Below, piece after piece: positions 11,701-26,700 of a stretch of DNA of 64,000 nt (within the stretch, counting starts at the first letter, position 1; each line of letters begins with the position of its first letter). The notes beneath the pieces were generated by a model. It saw only the letters and a program-made list of their open reading frames with translations. It had not been told where the DNA came from and ran no database searches. A program made the translations under genes and the position numbers. Origin of the DNA: Macrostomum hystrix (Eukaryota; Platyhelminthes; Macrostomidae); assembly GCA_950097015.1 (NCBI GenBank), contig CATNEN010000001.1, positions 7,125,001 through 7,189,000 on the forward strand, in the 5' to 3' direction.

Positions 11701-14700
11701 TTTTCGTTTTGTATCTTTGCTGGGCTGGTAATGCCACGACTTTAAATCTAAGATACATAAGAGGCGTTGTAGCCTAGTGGTTAGAGAGTCTGACTAACGA
11801 CTTAAAGGTCGGGGGTTCGATTCCCGACTCCACTAAAAAACAATTTTTGTCCTTAAGCAAAAAACATAACTCTGAGTTGCTTCCCTGTACCCAGCTGTTT
11901 AATTTAGTACCAGCATCAGCTGGGGAAATTTAGGGTTGGTTTGGCGTCCCACCAGTCCATGGACTGAACAGCCGTACGCAGCCTTCAGATGCGCCGCGCA
12001 ATTGCTGCGGCTGTACTGTCGACTGCACAGCCCATGGACTCGAAAAATAGCAACCATTTCACCCTCAGCTACCGTTAACGAGGCCGGAGACGCGTGTCCC
12101 CACGCTCTGAAAGCGGTGGCCGTCACGCTGCTGCTAGAGATCACTCGCTTCCTACGCGACGTCTTTCCAAATCTTCCGAAGCCAAAGTCGGTCTCGTCGA
12201 CACGCGGAGGTCGCGTTGGCGCCGGCGGCGGCATCTGGGAGAAGCTGCCAGTGGCCAGTAGTCCGATTTCCGACGAACCGCCATCGTCTGTTGGGTCCAA
12301 TGTGCAGGACTATGCCGGTGAAGGTAAGCTTTGATGCTGCTAAATTTTATTCTCGTATTTCGGGTTGATCTCCAATGGCAATTCGAATATTTCTCACAGA
12401 CCCACCGTCGATGCCGCATCCGCCAGTTGGTGGTCATCAGGCTGCTGGTCACACTGTCAGCAGTGCCGCAGGCGCCGTGGGAGTTGGAGTCGATCGCCGT
12501 CGGATCAGTTTCGCGGTGCCGCCGACAGCGGCAGCTGCTGCGGCAGCGGCGGCAGCTGCTGGGACTAGCTCGCACCAGAACGCCGGTCACGAATCGCACA
12601 GTCCCACGCACAGCAGCGTCACCAGTTTGGACAACATTGAAGATAGTCAGCATCTTATATCGCCTAGCGCGCCAGATAGGCGAGGTAAGTTCTAGATTGT
12701 TGCGAATTCGTTAAACTGGTTACCGGAAGGTGCGCGGTGTCTGGCTATTAAAATGATCCTAGCAATAGTAAAAATATCCTTTCCGATTATTGTCTGTCGG
12801 TATTTTAAATTGCCATATTTCTATAACCTAACCATGCAATTATATTAGCTTTCTGACTTAGCAATCGTGATAAAAAACGGTTTAGAAGTTTTTGAAAGCC
12901 GTTTCTAAGCGTGTAGGCAAAAGCATGACTGACATCAATGCCTAAACCAGTTTGACAATGTTTCTGTTTGCTTCAATTAATAATCTATTAACACGGAGAA
13001 GCAGGTCAATAAAAGCCTCTTGCACGCGTCGTGTGACTCCTAGTTGCTAATTCTTTATTTCTGTCCAGTCAAACAGGAAAAGGCGATAGGATTCAGCAAG
13101 TTAATCTTACGCCAATTTACGCAGTTACTCCATTTTTGTTAATCCTCTGACTGAGTTTCCAGTTAATGGTCTCACGCCCTGATTTTATTTTAGAATTCTA
13201 AAGATATGATTTGTGTGCAAGTCCTAGCAGCTTAATGAAGACGTGTGCAAGACGGCTTTAATTAACCTGCTTATTGCCTGTGCAATTGTCTTTTGTTTTA
13301 TCTATTAGCACCTATCCAATTGAGGGTGAACTTTTAATAGCTTTTAATGCTTAGATTCGTGAGCGTTTAACGCGTCGGCCTTTCCTATACTAAGGTCCCT
13401 GAGCTCGAATCCACGGCGAGGCCACATTAATTGGGGCGCAGCAGCGGAGAGAAAGCTTGGGGTCTTGTTGTGCAATTTAAGCCCTTGAGGGCCAACCCTA
13501 AAGACGCAGTAAGTGTGAACACTGCCTGACAATGAAAAAGAAAATCGACACCGTTTGCCCGGGTCTAATTTAAACTGAAAACTTGTTTGTGACATCTCTG
13601 TAGACGAGACTCTATAGACTCTGTAGACTGCTTGCAGTCTGTACAGTTACTTCTTGCCTTGAACCCCTGAATACAACCCAAGCGCGCTGTCACTGACCTA
13701 CAACGACCTAGCTTGCAAGAATATATATTTATCAACGTTTTTTTATCGTGATGTTTATAAGTAGTTGCGTCGAAAAGTATTTGCTGATAATAAAAAGACA
13801 CAAAATAGACGGCAATAAAAGATGTGGATCCAACAACTACAACAATTGATCACACGTGCGCGTGCAGGCCTACACAATCTAGTACCAACTGGTCTGGTCA
13901 ACCTAGCCCTGCTAGCCACAGGTAGAACCGGCGGCAGCGGTGGCGGCCCTGGCGGCAGCTGCGCTAGTCCCCTAATCGGGATCAGCGGCAGATCCCTGTC
14001 CGCTCAATCCAGGCCACTTTTATCCCCAACTGGCGCTTCTGGCGCCTGCAGCCAGCCGCAGCATCAGTTGTCTGTACAGTCTGACTTGAGTCCGGGCGAG
14101 TGCTCTTCAGCGGCCGGCATGTTGGCTAGCACGCCAAGATTCTGGTTCTGGCACACCGCCGGCGGAGGGGCATTCAGGCCGCCCCTATCTAGGGATGCCA
14201 GTTCTAGCACAGCTCGCAGCGAAGATTCGGGTAAAGATATCCCCTAAATAGGATGCGGTTAGACAAGTGGGTATAGGATTTGACACACCCCACTCCGGAT
14301 GCCCAGTTGGAATACTTTCGTAAGAAATCAAAGCGTTTTCTGTGAACAAGGCCTTCCTCCGCTTCAATTTTTTTCTAAATTAAACTTTATTAAAAGCGTG
14401 CATTTCTTTCTCAGTCTATTATCAGATCGAGTGAAGTTCATAAATAGAAAATACCCTGCGAAAGCTTCCTAACAAACGCTTTTCTATGTCTTGATTTTTC
14501 TATCTGAATAAATTCTTTCGCTGCCAGTAATAATTTTTCGTTGCACAGCACAGGGTGAATTGCGTCCGCGTGTTTCCGCAAACCAACCAAAAACGACCAA
14601 CTGAAGTGAATGTCAAAAAATTCAGCTTTCTTAATGTTTCTCCTCCTCCTGACTAAAATAATTACCGATAAACAAGCCAAGTACCGATGCTTTGAATAAG

Positions 14701-17700
14701 AAAAATAAATTCACACGCATTGATAAAACTATAGTCAAAAATAGTAAAAAACAGCACATAATGAGCTATTTATAACTGAATCGAATCAGTTCGCGATGCA
14801 CAAAGCGCATATCTGTCAATTATGTAATACTAAGAGCACATAAAAATGGTCTCTGTACAAACTACAGACTCCGTATGTGCTTCTCTCAATGTACGTGCGT
14901 GTGCGTGGAATTATCCTAGAGATTTGCAAACTGATTGACGTGCTGATTGTGTAACCGCTTCTTTCTATGTCTCGCTGAGAAGTCTTTTTTCGTATTTACC
15001 CTCAACGGATGATCATGCGTGCACTTCTATAAGCGCTTTTAAATATTTACATTTTCTATGCATTAATCTTTTCAATACAAGACTATCTGGAAATTTATTT
15101 GCACAAAAGCATACTCTCGAAAATATTTGCTATTGTAATTGTTTTTGAAATTTGTAGTAAGTACTTAACGCACCCATTGGTACTACTGACGGTGAGAAGT
15201 AGTGTTAAATGGAAAGCACAACTTTTTTACGTCACAGTTTTAAAACAAAAAACCGCGCGCGCTTGTAAAATGTATTTACATATATATACGAGTATATTTA
15301 ATTCAATTGTTTTTCTGGTGAACATGAGATCTGTAAATCACTTTGTCCTTTTTCTTTTTCTCTCTTGTTTCACAACAGGTAGCCGGAAATTTAGCGAAGT
15401 CGGAGAACGTAAGATGCGCGAAGTTTCATGATTAAGCCCTGTTTATTTAAAACTCGATACAAGATAATCAATGTCTCTCCTGAAAACATCTTTAAATCAA
15501 ACCTTCTTACCGAAAAATCCTTAACTAATTTGCTTATTCGATAGCCTGAACGGTACTATATTAAGTACAATTGTCATAGCCAACTAATAAATTTATGTAT
15601 TATGAAATGCATGCCAGCGAGGTAGTTAAATATTGTTTGCTATAAAACAATTTTAGAAATATATTAGGCTGCATACAGCCTAATTATTTTATGCTTAACG
15701 TTAGGAAAATTATATTTGCTCTTTACTTCAACGTTTAATAGCAAGCATTATTAACAAAAACTATCATAAAAAATGCAAGTAGTTTCAATATTATCGTTAT
15801 TTATGATTTATAAAAATCGATCATTCATATTTATTATATGCTTACTCTGGTATTTCAACGTTTACTCCATAATAGAAAAAAGTGAACAGAAAACAAATAT
15901 TAATTATTCGTCTCTTTAAAAAAATAAGAATCAAAGCCACTTGAAAACTGTATAAATATTACTCAATTTTTTAAAAATTGAACAAAAACGATTGAATGAT
16001 ATGTAAGATCTGCGATAAAGTTCTATTCTTCATTATATTCATGATTAGAATAAATCTTTCTTGTTTATTGTGAATGTGCGTTCTTAGAAACACTAGCAAA
16101 AATGTCTGAATCTGTTGCATTGTGTATTGTTTGGCAAATTTCTTGTCCTACAGTGCATTTTGCACACTTAGAACATGCATTGTGTAGCAATTAATTCTGT
16201 TTCTTCTTCTGTTTCGAAGTCTATGTCCTACTCAATTTTTTGTTCTAGTTTTATGTGGTGTTCTGTTCACGTTGAATGAAGACGGTCTTAGCAGTTCATT
16301 AATGAGGCATGAAGCATTAATTAGCTAACTCGTTGAATTATGGCATGCAAATGCAATAATTATAAGTAGCTGTTTTGTTATATTTTATTGCATTGAAGTA
16401 GAAATTTCACGGCTTATAACAAGAACAATACCTACTTCGGACTCTGCTCTCGGCCGTCAGAGAGCTGTCCAGCAGAGATGCCCGAAGCCAATCACACAGG
16501 TAGTGTTGCTCAGTTGCATCAACAGCAACAGCAGCAGCTGCAGCAACAGCAGCAGCCGCAGCTGCAGATGTCGTCGCAGCCAGCACAGTCGTGTCAGTTA
16601 GGCACCGATCAGTTGGAGGTGTACAGCTCTAGGGAGAGAATCTACACCAGTAATAATTAATTACCGTGCTGTGACACTAATTTGCATCGTGATTTTTCAT
16701 ATATTTATTTCCCCGAAAAATTAATTTCCCTCTGACAGAGGTCTAGTACTTCTATAATAAACGTATTAGATTGAAGATTTATGTTTGAATGCCTAGTTTG
16801 TTTTGCTTTTTATGATTATTTACTAGTTCATACTAACAAAGCAGTGCTAGAATTTTTCATTTCCATAACAAAGGACGCTGAAATTGACCCTAGCTAGAAT
16901 TATTTTAATCTCAAATCTCCATTAGAAGTTTTACTAACCAAATCTCACAACATAAAATATTTTCTCGGTCTCTGATTCGCAAAATAAGTGCAAATAAAAA
17001 ATTCGAAAACTTGTTCGTTTTTGTCCCAAAATATTTAAGCTGCAGTTTGCCCGTTCAAGTTTTTAGTGTTTACTCTTCAGCCCACCAGCTCAAGCTCGTA
17101 CTCGTAAAATGGGGACTAATTTTCTCATATTTCACATTCTTAGTTCCGGCGAAACTACGCTCGTACTAGAAAATTACCGATAAAATGTATTGTACGTTGT
17201 TACTTTTAACGAAGAATAAGCCCGCAATTTGTTTTTATTTCTGTATTCTTTCAGCTGCTTGCCGGTCATCTAATGTGCAAACAGATAAAGAAATCTTATT
17301 TTCACCACATCGCTTGCAATTAAAATCATTCACAAGCATTGCTTTATTCTTTTCATAAACTTTATTTAATATAAGCTTTTTTTTACTAATTGCAATAGTA
17401 AAATATCAAGTCAAAGTACATTTTCAAAAAAGAAGAAACCACTTTCATTCAGTCGTACTGTATCAGTTTCCTCTTTTAACTCTTTCCCTCATTGCCAAGA
17501 AATTGGCTTTAGCATGCGAAAAATTCAGCAAAATTTTTTCAGAAACTTCCTTGTGTTAGTTAGGGTCAATAAAACTTACTTCCTTAATATTGAGGCAGAA
17601 AAACTGAAGAAACACATACCTTTTAAAGTACATAAAAGCTCCGCATGCTATTGTATCTCATTACTAAATTACGAGGTCCATAAGTTAGTAACGTAAATGA

Positions 17701-20700
17701 AGCAAAAAGTAAAAAAAAACAATAAACTTTTCACAGTGCGACGAATGCAGCCAAGTGTTCCCGGCAGCAAGAAGCTGCTCATGATGCGACGCACCTCGCG
17801 GGATAACACTGCGCCGATTTCTCGCGGCCAGCCCAGCCTGAGAAAGAAGCGCGATAGCAGTGAGTCACTAATTAAAACTTGACTTGCTTGTTCTTTCTAG
17901 TTTAACTTTAATTTCGTGGATTAATTACACAACTAACAATCTCAGGAGTGACGCAGAAGCTCCGTTAACTCAGCATACAATATTCTCCCATTTGAGCAGT
18001 TGCTCAGCTAGGTAGTTCGATTCGGCACGCAATAGGCAGCCTAAAGCAGCGCAAAGTGAGCACCATGTCCGGTGCCAGCGGAGAACAGCAGGCCGGCTAC
18101 TCGGGCCTCGGGGTTGGCAGCGGCTCCGGAGCTGGCGGCACTGCTGGCGACATTGGCGGCGTCGGTGGCGACAGCAGCGGCGATGAAGCCGGAGCCGGTG
18201 AATTGTGGGACGACGACTCATTGTGCACGTATTTTCCTTGGCTGAAAGCTGTTACGGCGTTTGCTAATCGAACTAACTTCGTTTGTGAGCATCAGGTAAA
18301 CTACGGCTTCATCAAGAATTTCAATCATATGCTTGCATGATCTCACCATATCCTTTATTACTGAGGCTCAAGTACTTTTTTCTCCAGGGCTTCTGTCATC
18401 CAAACTGTTTTGAACGTCAGCAACGCCAATGTCGCCGGCTATTGAATGCTTTTCGCCGAGTCTACGGCGACTCTCCACCAGATGACACCGACCCGGACGC
18501 TGCTATGGACAAAGATAGCACGGAATATTCTGGCGATAAAAAGTACAGTATCTTCCGTAGGCGCAGTATGTTTCCGGCAGCTGCAAGTGGCGCATCTCCT
18601 GGACGTCTGGGCACGCGCGACAGTACTCCGTTGTTAACTAAACTCGATCCGGCCGCTCTGCAGAGAAAGCTTCACGAAAAGGAGAAGCCGGAGAAGAAGG
18701 GTGCTCGCAAGCGATCGATAGATCAGGCTATGATACGCTACTTGGACGACCACGTGCTGCAACTCACACAAGCATCATTCTCAGTTATCTGCAAGTCTTG
18801 CACCTTGCTAGGTGAGATGGGTGTGTAGATAATACTTGTTGAAAAAAGTACACATAAAAATTCGTTAATCGTTTTTATGGCCCAGGCATCGACCATTGGT
18901 GCGACATCATGCCGGTTGCTTGGGAACTTTTGTTAGAAGCGGACATCGAACTCGCAACCGCCGCTGCGACGGTATTCCTTCTAGCAGCTGTCCGCATCCC
19001 AGATCAGGTGCAGGAGCTAATGGTGCGAGAGTTGCAGCATGACGACGTTCAACAACGTATGAATGCAGTACTGCGTTTTCGCAGCTTATGGATGTCCCGA
19101 TTTCAGGTAAATATGTATATATTTAAATATACAATGTAATGTCGTATGCATTTCGTACTGTTTGTATCCAAATTCTAAGTTCCCAAGACGAAATTAATTT
19201 TTTATTTCGCTTCCGGTATGACAAGAAAACATGTAACGTAGTAAAAGCAGATTGTAAACACATTTTTTTCCAAAAAAGGTCTGGCTTCGTCTTGAGGACG
19301 GGGCAGCAGCAAATTTTAAGATTCCACCGCCGAACATTGAATTCGTGCTGCCATCGCCGCCTCTAGGCAGTGTGAATGCCAATATACCCGATCCACCTTG
19401 GATGCCTCGCGTTAAACAATCAGTGGAAGAGGTTCAGTTAAAGCAGGACGAAGTGGCCAAAACATTTGTCACTGCTTCAACTACTCGACGAAAGCAACAG
19501 GAGGAGCTTATGGCTAAAGAAGTTACTGCTGAAGAGCAGCGAAGGCGCACAGCCCGGGAGCGCTTTCCTTTGATGGGTCAGGCGGTGTGCACACTGGCTG
19601 GATACGAACCCGCCCTGTTTCATCAGCCCACTGAGGAGCACGATGAAGGTGAGCAAATTTCTGATCTATTTGGCTGTTAGGATGTATTAATTTTTATTTT
19701 ATTTTTACTTTTTTATTATCGAATAAAAAGCACATAAGCAATTAAAAACGTTTATCTTCTAGCATTTGACAGCAAAGCTTCCATCGTTTAATATACGATA
19801 TTATTACATTGTCGTACAAGTGTAGATCTAACTAACATCACCTATATTCCTTGTCGTAATATATAGTTTTGGAAAATGACGATAACAAACTCCATATCGT
19901 TAAGGTGAAGAAAAGAGACTTTACTAGGAGAGACTGCAAGTCTAGGCAAGAATGCAAGAGAGTCTCTAAGAGAGACTTTATAAGACATACAGAGACATAC
20001 GTTTTTATTACATACAGAGAACTAACAGTGGAATAACCAAGTATGCTCTACATTTGTGACTCTACTGATAAAATGATAGATTTGACGAAGCATTAAAAAT
20101 TAGAGTTTCGGTCAATCTTTGCTGTAGACATCGCTGAACGTTTAAATAATAAAACATTCAGATTTTATGAAACAATCTTATTGAGCGAATCCTTGAACCT
20201 GCAACTGAATGCTAAATTAAAGTTACTGCTAGGGACTTTTTTAGAGAGTATGCCCACTTTAATGTTTTTTTGCTCGATATTTATTATAACTCTTCGCTTT
20301 TTATCTCCGTACAGTGCCACATATTACAGGTAACGTTGTTTAGAAATGAATGTGATGGTTTTCCTACTTATTTTAGTCTCGATGTTGTTTTTTATTGGCC
20401 GCGAAAAGTTACATTAGAAGTTCTTTCAAACCTTATGCGATGAACCATGCGCGTGATAACATTAAAAATTGGCAATTCGTGAATAGAAAAGTAATTAAGC
20501 ATACTAAATAAAACGAATTGATTTATAGGATGCTGATCTTTAGAAGCAATCTTTCAGTATTTTAATGTTCAAATTAAAAAAATCCTAAATACTTTATTTA
20601 TTTAGTTTTAAATCTTGAGTCTTGTAGTTTCATGATTATCTTCAAATGAAAAAAAGGTATATTTTGTTTGTTTTGTACTACTAAATGTGCGCTCCGTATA

Positions 20701-23700
20701 CTTATTCCTGAAACAGTTTTTTGTATTTGTTTCCCCTTACCTGCAGAGAAAAACTTTAATATGTACTCTTATGTATCATAGTAAATATGCAAAAATCTTA
20801 CAGTAGAGTTTGCAATCTCGTTTGCATGATCGTACGAATGTTGTGACTCGAAGAACCAGGAAATTCCTTTTGTGTGCTATTTCTCAGTTAAACGCAAAGA
20901 AAAGTTCAGTTAAAACTGTTAACAATATATGAAAATAGGATTGAACTATATACACAGAAACTGCACAGTCTGTTATAAGCATAGAAAAAAATCTAGAAAT
21001 TTTACTCAAACATGTACGCCTTATTGGACGTTCCTGTTCGACCTATTGAAGTGGGTAGAAAAAATATTTGATAACCCTTTAATAAATTACTATGTAAAAA
21101 TCTAATATGGTCGAGGCGATAAAGGGCCACAATTAAATGGGAGTAAAGTCCTAACTGTTTACAAAGTATTCAAATGTTTACTTTTAAAAGGCCAGACGGT
21201 AAATGAAAATTTCATTGCTGATAGAAACAGTTTTCCGAGTCTTTTGGACTCTTGTCGGTTCCAACTTCGTTCTTAATACTCTTAAGTACTTTAATCTAGA
21301 TTAATTTATTTTACGAATAACTCATAGCTTTATTAATTAGTTTATAAAAAACGAAATTACTGTCAGGACTCAGAAATCGTTTAGATTTTATGTCATTTTT
21401 CAGCAGCGCAGTCTTTGTTGCGTTTTATATGCCGCATAGAAGTTTTTCGGGTTTCCACTACATTGCAAAGAATAGCACAGAAAAACTTTTTATAAAGAAA
21501 TATTCTTATTTGGAATGTTTATACAACAATTTTTTTACATTTGCGGGTAAATATGTTTTTTTTCAAGTCATAAATACGCTCGTACCATTCAATAAAAGCA
21601 TGAGAACCATAAGTAGGCAGCTTTTTGCATCTTACAAATCTTATGTTTTTTTCGTCAGACTTTTACCTCAGGAATATTAATAAGCGATTTTTTTAGCTAG
21701 GGCTATAGTGTTGTTGAAATATTTTTTATTACGGATTGGCTACCATTAACGAAAGGCACTCAGGTTTCTATTTAGAAAGTATAAAAGCGAAACGCCAAAT
21801 TAGTTTTTTTCTTCAGTTTATGTTTTTTACAAAACAAATGCTTGTTGAAGAATTTTATTAACAAAAGATCATAATTCCATTATTAGTGTTTGCTGCGCGA
21901 GATTTTCATACTACTTACCGTTTCTGAATCCTGCAGCGTTTAGGATAAATAGTTTCTAATAAATGCCACTCTGCTGCCGCCGACTCTGCGAGAATTTTTT
22001 ATGCGCACTAGCAGCGAGTAGTTGTCACCCTTGCTGCGTCTCAACGAGGCTTTTTATGGGCTGGTTTTGATAGGAATTTTGATAGGAAAATATACCTTTT
22101 GCGATCTAGTTTGCCAGAACTGTGTACAATACATTTCGTCCAGGCGTAAATATCACGCTCAATTTACTGGCTATGCTCAGTTTCAGCCATAGACTAATCT
22201 CTGAAAACTGCAATCAGTTTTGCTATTAGCTCCTCTGCGAGGCGCAGTCTCAATACGACCGGTAGTATTGAATTGTCCGACGTGAGTCACGTGGTTCTTC
22301 GCGCAATGTGCAGAAGCCTTACCGAAACCTAGCCAGTCCTCTCCATCTTGAAATTCTTAAATCAAACGCTGTCTGTCCTTTGCAGAAATCATTGGTAAGG
22401 TCTACGCAGAGCTATTCTTGTTCCGTCTGTGTCTAGCCCGTCTTTCTATCGATGATTTTTGTTTGATATGGTCAAACTAGGTCGCAGTTGAGGCAAAATT
22501 GATTGTAGTGAAAGAGATTCGTCTATGGCAGAACTTAGTGATGAATGCAGAGACTGAGCATAGACCAAAATTGAGTGACAGTTTCGCCTAGGCAAATTTT
22601 ATTGCAGTTTTTGCCAACTGGGAGATCGAAAAAAGAATAAAGAGTTAAAGCCCATGCTTCATGCCTGACGGTGCCTTTATTAAATTTACACCTGCAGAGC
22701 ATGGGTATTACTGTTATTGTGCCATAGAAATTTTGCCTCAGAGAGCGTTTCCGATTGGTCGTGTGGCCTTTTTCAGGGGCGGAAAATCGTTTATTGATTA
22801 AATTACCAGACATTTATTGGTCTATGGCAATTAACAGGCACGATTTTCAGCCCGCCGGGAAAAATTCATGGTACAATTGATATCGAAATACTGATGAATT
22901 AACGATAACGCAGATGCGGAAGTAAAAGCATTTCATTCTTTTTGGGCTTATCACCGAAATTTGGTATGAACAATAGCCAATATTATTATTAGTTAATGTT
23001 AGTTTCAAAATGTATCTTGACTATGCGAAAGTCAATCTTATTTTCAAAATCTTTAAAAGTATTGTGGCTAATATTTAAAGTACGAACTAATTTAATACTC
23101 AATCACAAAGCGGTGTCATCTCATATAGTTGCTAAAAACTATACCCATTGATTTTCAGCTGGGAATTAGATAGCCAACTGCCTTGTTTTCATATATAAAA
23201 CTTTTTGTTGCACACCCATGCTTTCTAAACACTAACAGTTATTTAGTCATTAACTTTGATTAAAAAGCGAATGAAAAGGAAAAAATAACTAGCGTACTTC
23301 GCACACGCCATCCCCTCCCAGTATCTTCTGCGGAGCCCGACCATCGCAGACCGTCGTCTGCTCCAATGGCTGCTCGAAACTCCACAGCTCGGGCCTTCCT
23401 GCACGGCCCGGGTTACCAGGGCCGAGGCCCTATGTCAGAAGGTTTGTTTTCTAGTTTTTACTCCCTGAGTGGTAGGAATATTTATGAGATTTCAAAGTGT
23501 CCAGTACTATTAAGACGCAAATGCGATTCTGGAATGCGGTGCCTTTAGACATCTTAATTATAACAGTTCGAAAACTATTTTTTAGCATAGATTTCAGATA
23601 TAGGTTTCAAAGTCCTAAAATAATTAACAAAAAACTGTTGCTGATTCTGACTCACTATTTTCTCATCAGTTAATCTTTTTTTCGAGTAGTTTTATACAAG

Positions 23701-26700
23701 ATTTACACGACTATAGTCGTGTAAAAAAGGCAATTACGCTCATATATACTCGAGAATAATATTATAAAGATTTAAATTACCTATCATTTTCGTTATATTA
23801 CAAGAAAATTACTTCATCACGATGAATAAGCTATATGGTCTGTCTTTTAAAATAACCCATAAGTCACCCTTCTGGAGGAATAGCCGACTCATCAAATGAA
23901 ACTGATCTGCTTTGTAATTCACAAAGCTTAATATTATATATCAGATTTCCTCCTATTACAATACGTTGCATCTAATTCTTCCCTAACCTTGATTTACAAT
24001 CTTACTATTTACCATTATTGATAATCAATGATTAAGTCAAATCACGCGTTTATTTTTGCTTTCAAAAGACAGAGTTCTTTAGAAACACATAATTAGCCAT
24101 TTGTAAATATGATAGATATCTTTTGAACACAAGTTACCAGCCAACAATAATAATGCTCAAAAGCGTTGTTTTTTGAGGAACTTTAAACAATGTATTTAAA
24201 AAAGTAGGTTCTTGTAAAAGCACAAGAAAACCAAGTTCGGTGTTGAAAAAACGAAACTAAGTACTCGTATAAAAATAAAAAACGAGGATTTTTTAAAGAG
24301 ATCGCAAACTTGAAAAGCGTGTTGATGATAATTACTCACGTTGTATTAGAAAAATAATTTTAAAGAACGACCTAAATCATGCAAAAGAGCAAATACATAT
24401 GATGCACCACCCTTTTGTGGCAATCTTTGACTGTATTTGTCTTTTAGCTTCACATTCTGTTTATTTATATTTCGTAGCTTGTATAACGTTTTATAAAAAA
24501 TCAATCAGTTTTTTCTTAAATCTCCTGAAGTTGAGAGAGTTAAACGAAGTTAAAGAAGTGCGCGCATGCGATAGTTCAGTTCCTACAGCTATATTCTTCT
24601 TCGCTTTTATAACTTTTAGAGAAAATTATTTCTCTTTTACTGTGTGTCGGCAAAAGAAAATACTATTGTAGTTTTTTCACGAGCAAGCATGTTTTCTGCA
24701 GCTTACCGCTTCGGCTACCAATTGGCCGAATTCTTTCGACGTAGAGACTCCAATATTTATTTTTTCAATTGATTTCTGAATATTTGAATATTTTACTTTT
24801 AGGAACGCTAGTAGCAGATATTTGACTCTTGAAATTTCAAAGAATAAAAGTTTTTATACATCCATAAATTTCTTTCTTAGTGCTGGCTGGCCAGGCTGTG
24901 CAGTAACGCCGCTAAATAATAATTTGATTCCCTTTACTTCGTTAATCTTGAATGAGTACTATGTTGAAGGGTCCCAAAAGGTCTCTTTTAGATGAATAAT
25001 AATTTGCTATAAGGGATTACCGAGTGGTGCAGTTCAACGTATGCAGTGCTATATTGCGATTAGTTGCTTCTTAGTTGCTTCGTAAGTAGCACTTTAAAGA
25101 GACAGCAGAGCATTTAGTGGTTCTTAAAATGTTATCCATGGGCTATATTTGTTTCGAAAGCACGCTGTACGATATTTAATTTTATAAAGTGATATCTAGC
25201 AGAAAATACCCAAAAGAAACTTTAATTATAATTATTGCACAGTAAAAGATAGTAAAACAAAATTAAAACAATATTTTAGATTCCAACCAACTATCACAGA
25301 CAGAAGTGCGACTTAAAGCCCCTGCGATACATATTTTACCAACAAAGCAAAAAACTGCATCAGCTTCTAATTCGTCAAGTTTGGTTAACGTGGCTTCAGG
25401 ACTTTGTAAAACTCAAATTCGCTCGGCTTGTATGTGTCAGTCCACTTTTACGCCGTCTTTTTCTTCATCAAAGACTATTTCAGTATTTATTAGAGATTTA
25501 AGCTAGTCATAGTATAGTTCCATGAATCATTTGAAAATGTTTTAGATGTGAACTATGTTGCCCTAAAAATTGGCTATGGACAGTGGCAGGGCTAAGAAAT
25601 ATTAATGACACAAGTGGGCCAAAAATATCTTTGGGTTGCATCGCATTTTTACATATATTTTCTGACTCACGAAAGTAAATAATTCCTAGCGGCCTTGCCG
25701 TACTTCACTACACCATTGCACCAATTCGCAAAAAGTGAATTTGAAAAGAATAATGAAAGCTTGCATAAAGGAAGCACTATGTGAAAAGCACTTTTAAAGA
25801 GGCGTTTCTCGTAATTCAATCACTGAGCAAAACCGTTTCGTCACTTATTTTATTTTTTTCGCTCTAAAGAACGTAAAAATTAAGGATTAAACCAGATAAA
25901 TTCAGTGTTATTGTTACCATCAGATGGTAAAATGGTCTATGGGAAAATGTTCCATGTACTTGCCCAGTATTTCGAATACCTTTTGTATTAGAGAAATTTA
26001 TAATAGTCGTATTTGTTTATAGAGATATTATCTTGAATAATAAGTTCTCGTTTTTCTCTAGTCGTAGCCTTGTGTGCTATGTGATGCACTTTTTTCTTGC
26101 AGATTTGCATCTGCAAAATTATGCGGCAATAACTGTAATGTAGATAATCGTACATTTATTTGTTTTGTATGCACTAGCTAGGGTACTTTGATAAAAAATA
26201 GGCACCGGACTCTCCGGCCAAAAAGTAATACTAGATTTCCAGTTAATATTAGATATAGTAAAAATAAAAAATTGTTTTTCTACCTCGAAAAAAAGGTGCC
26301 GCTTAATTATGATTTGTGTTCTCCCTAGTCTCCCCAAAAGTAAAAATATATATATTCATTTTTACTGCATAGCTTTGCTTCTTAATTGAGGTCTTACTTA
26401 GTGGGTGAACGCGAAAAATCCCTATTGAAGTATTTTAAATTTGGCTTTGAATGAACCTAGTAAATAATAAAAATATTTTATCTAGGGTTAAGAAGAGTTG
26501 TTAATGATTCTACCAAGTTTATTATGTAACGGACTAGCTGATAGAAGTATCCCCTATTAATAATGCATTATAGTTACGGTATAGTTATATATATAGTAAT
26601 GTAGAAATTATTACCAGAGTTTCGCACCAAAATCTATATGGTAGCGACACATTGCAGCGTGCAGTGAATGAGACTTGAAGTTTTTTTAAACTGCTACAAA

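Larger units (their letters stand above)
19649..23321 (+). other. unc80 introns holding two tiny exon candidates
   Basis: AT-rich intronic DNA apart from the 15-nt and 9-nt exon candidates at 20315 and 22386. Short degenerate agagact repeats lie near 19915-19975. No transposon or larger exon is recognised. Confidence 0.55.

Noticed and set aside
11762-11835. A genuine tRNA gene
   Set aside because: A and B boxes are present, but the sequence continues into a body shared with three other dispersed copies, so it is a SINE head.
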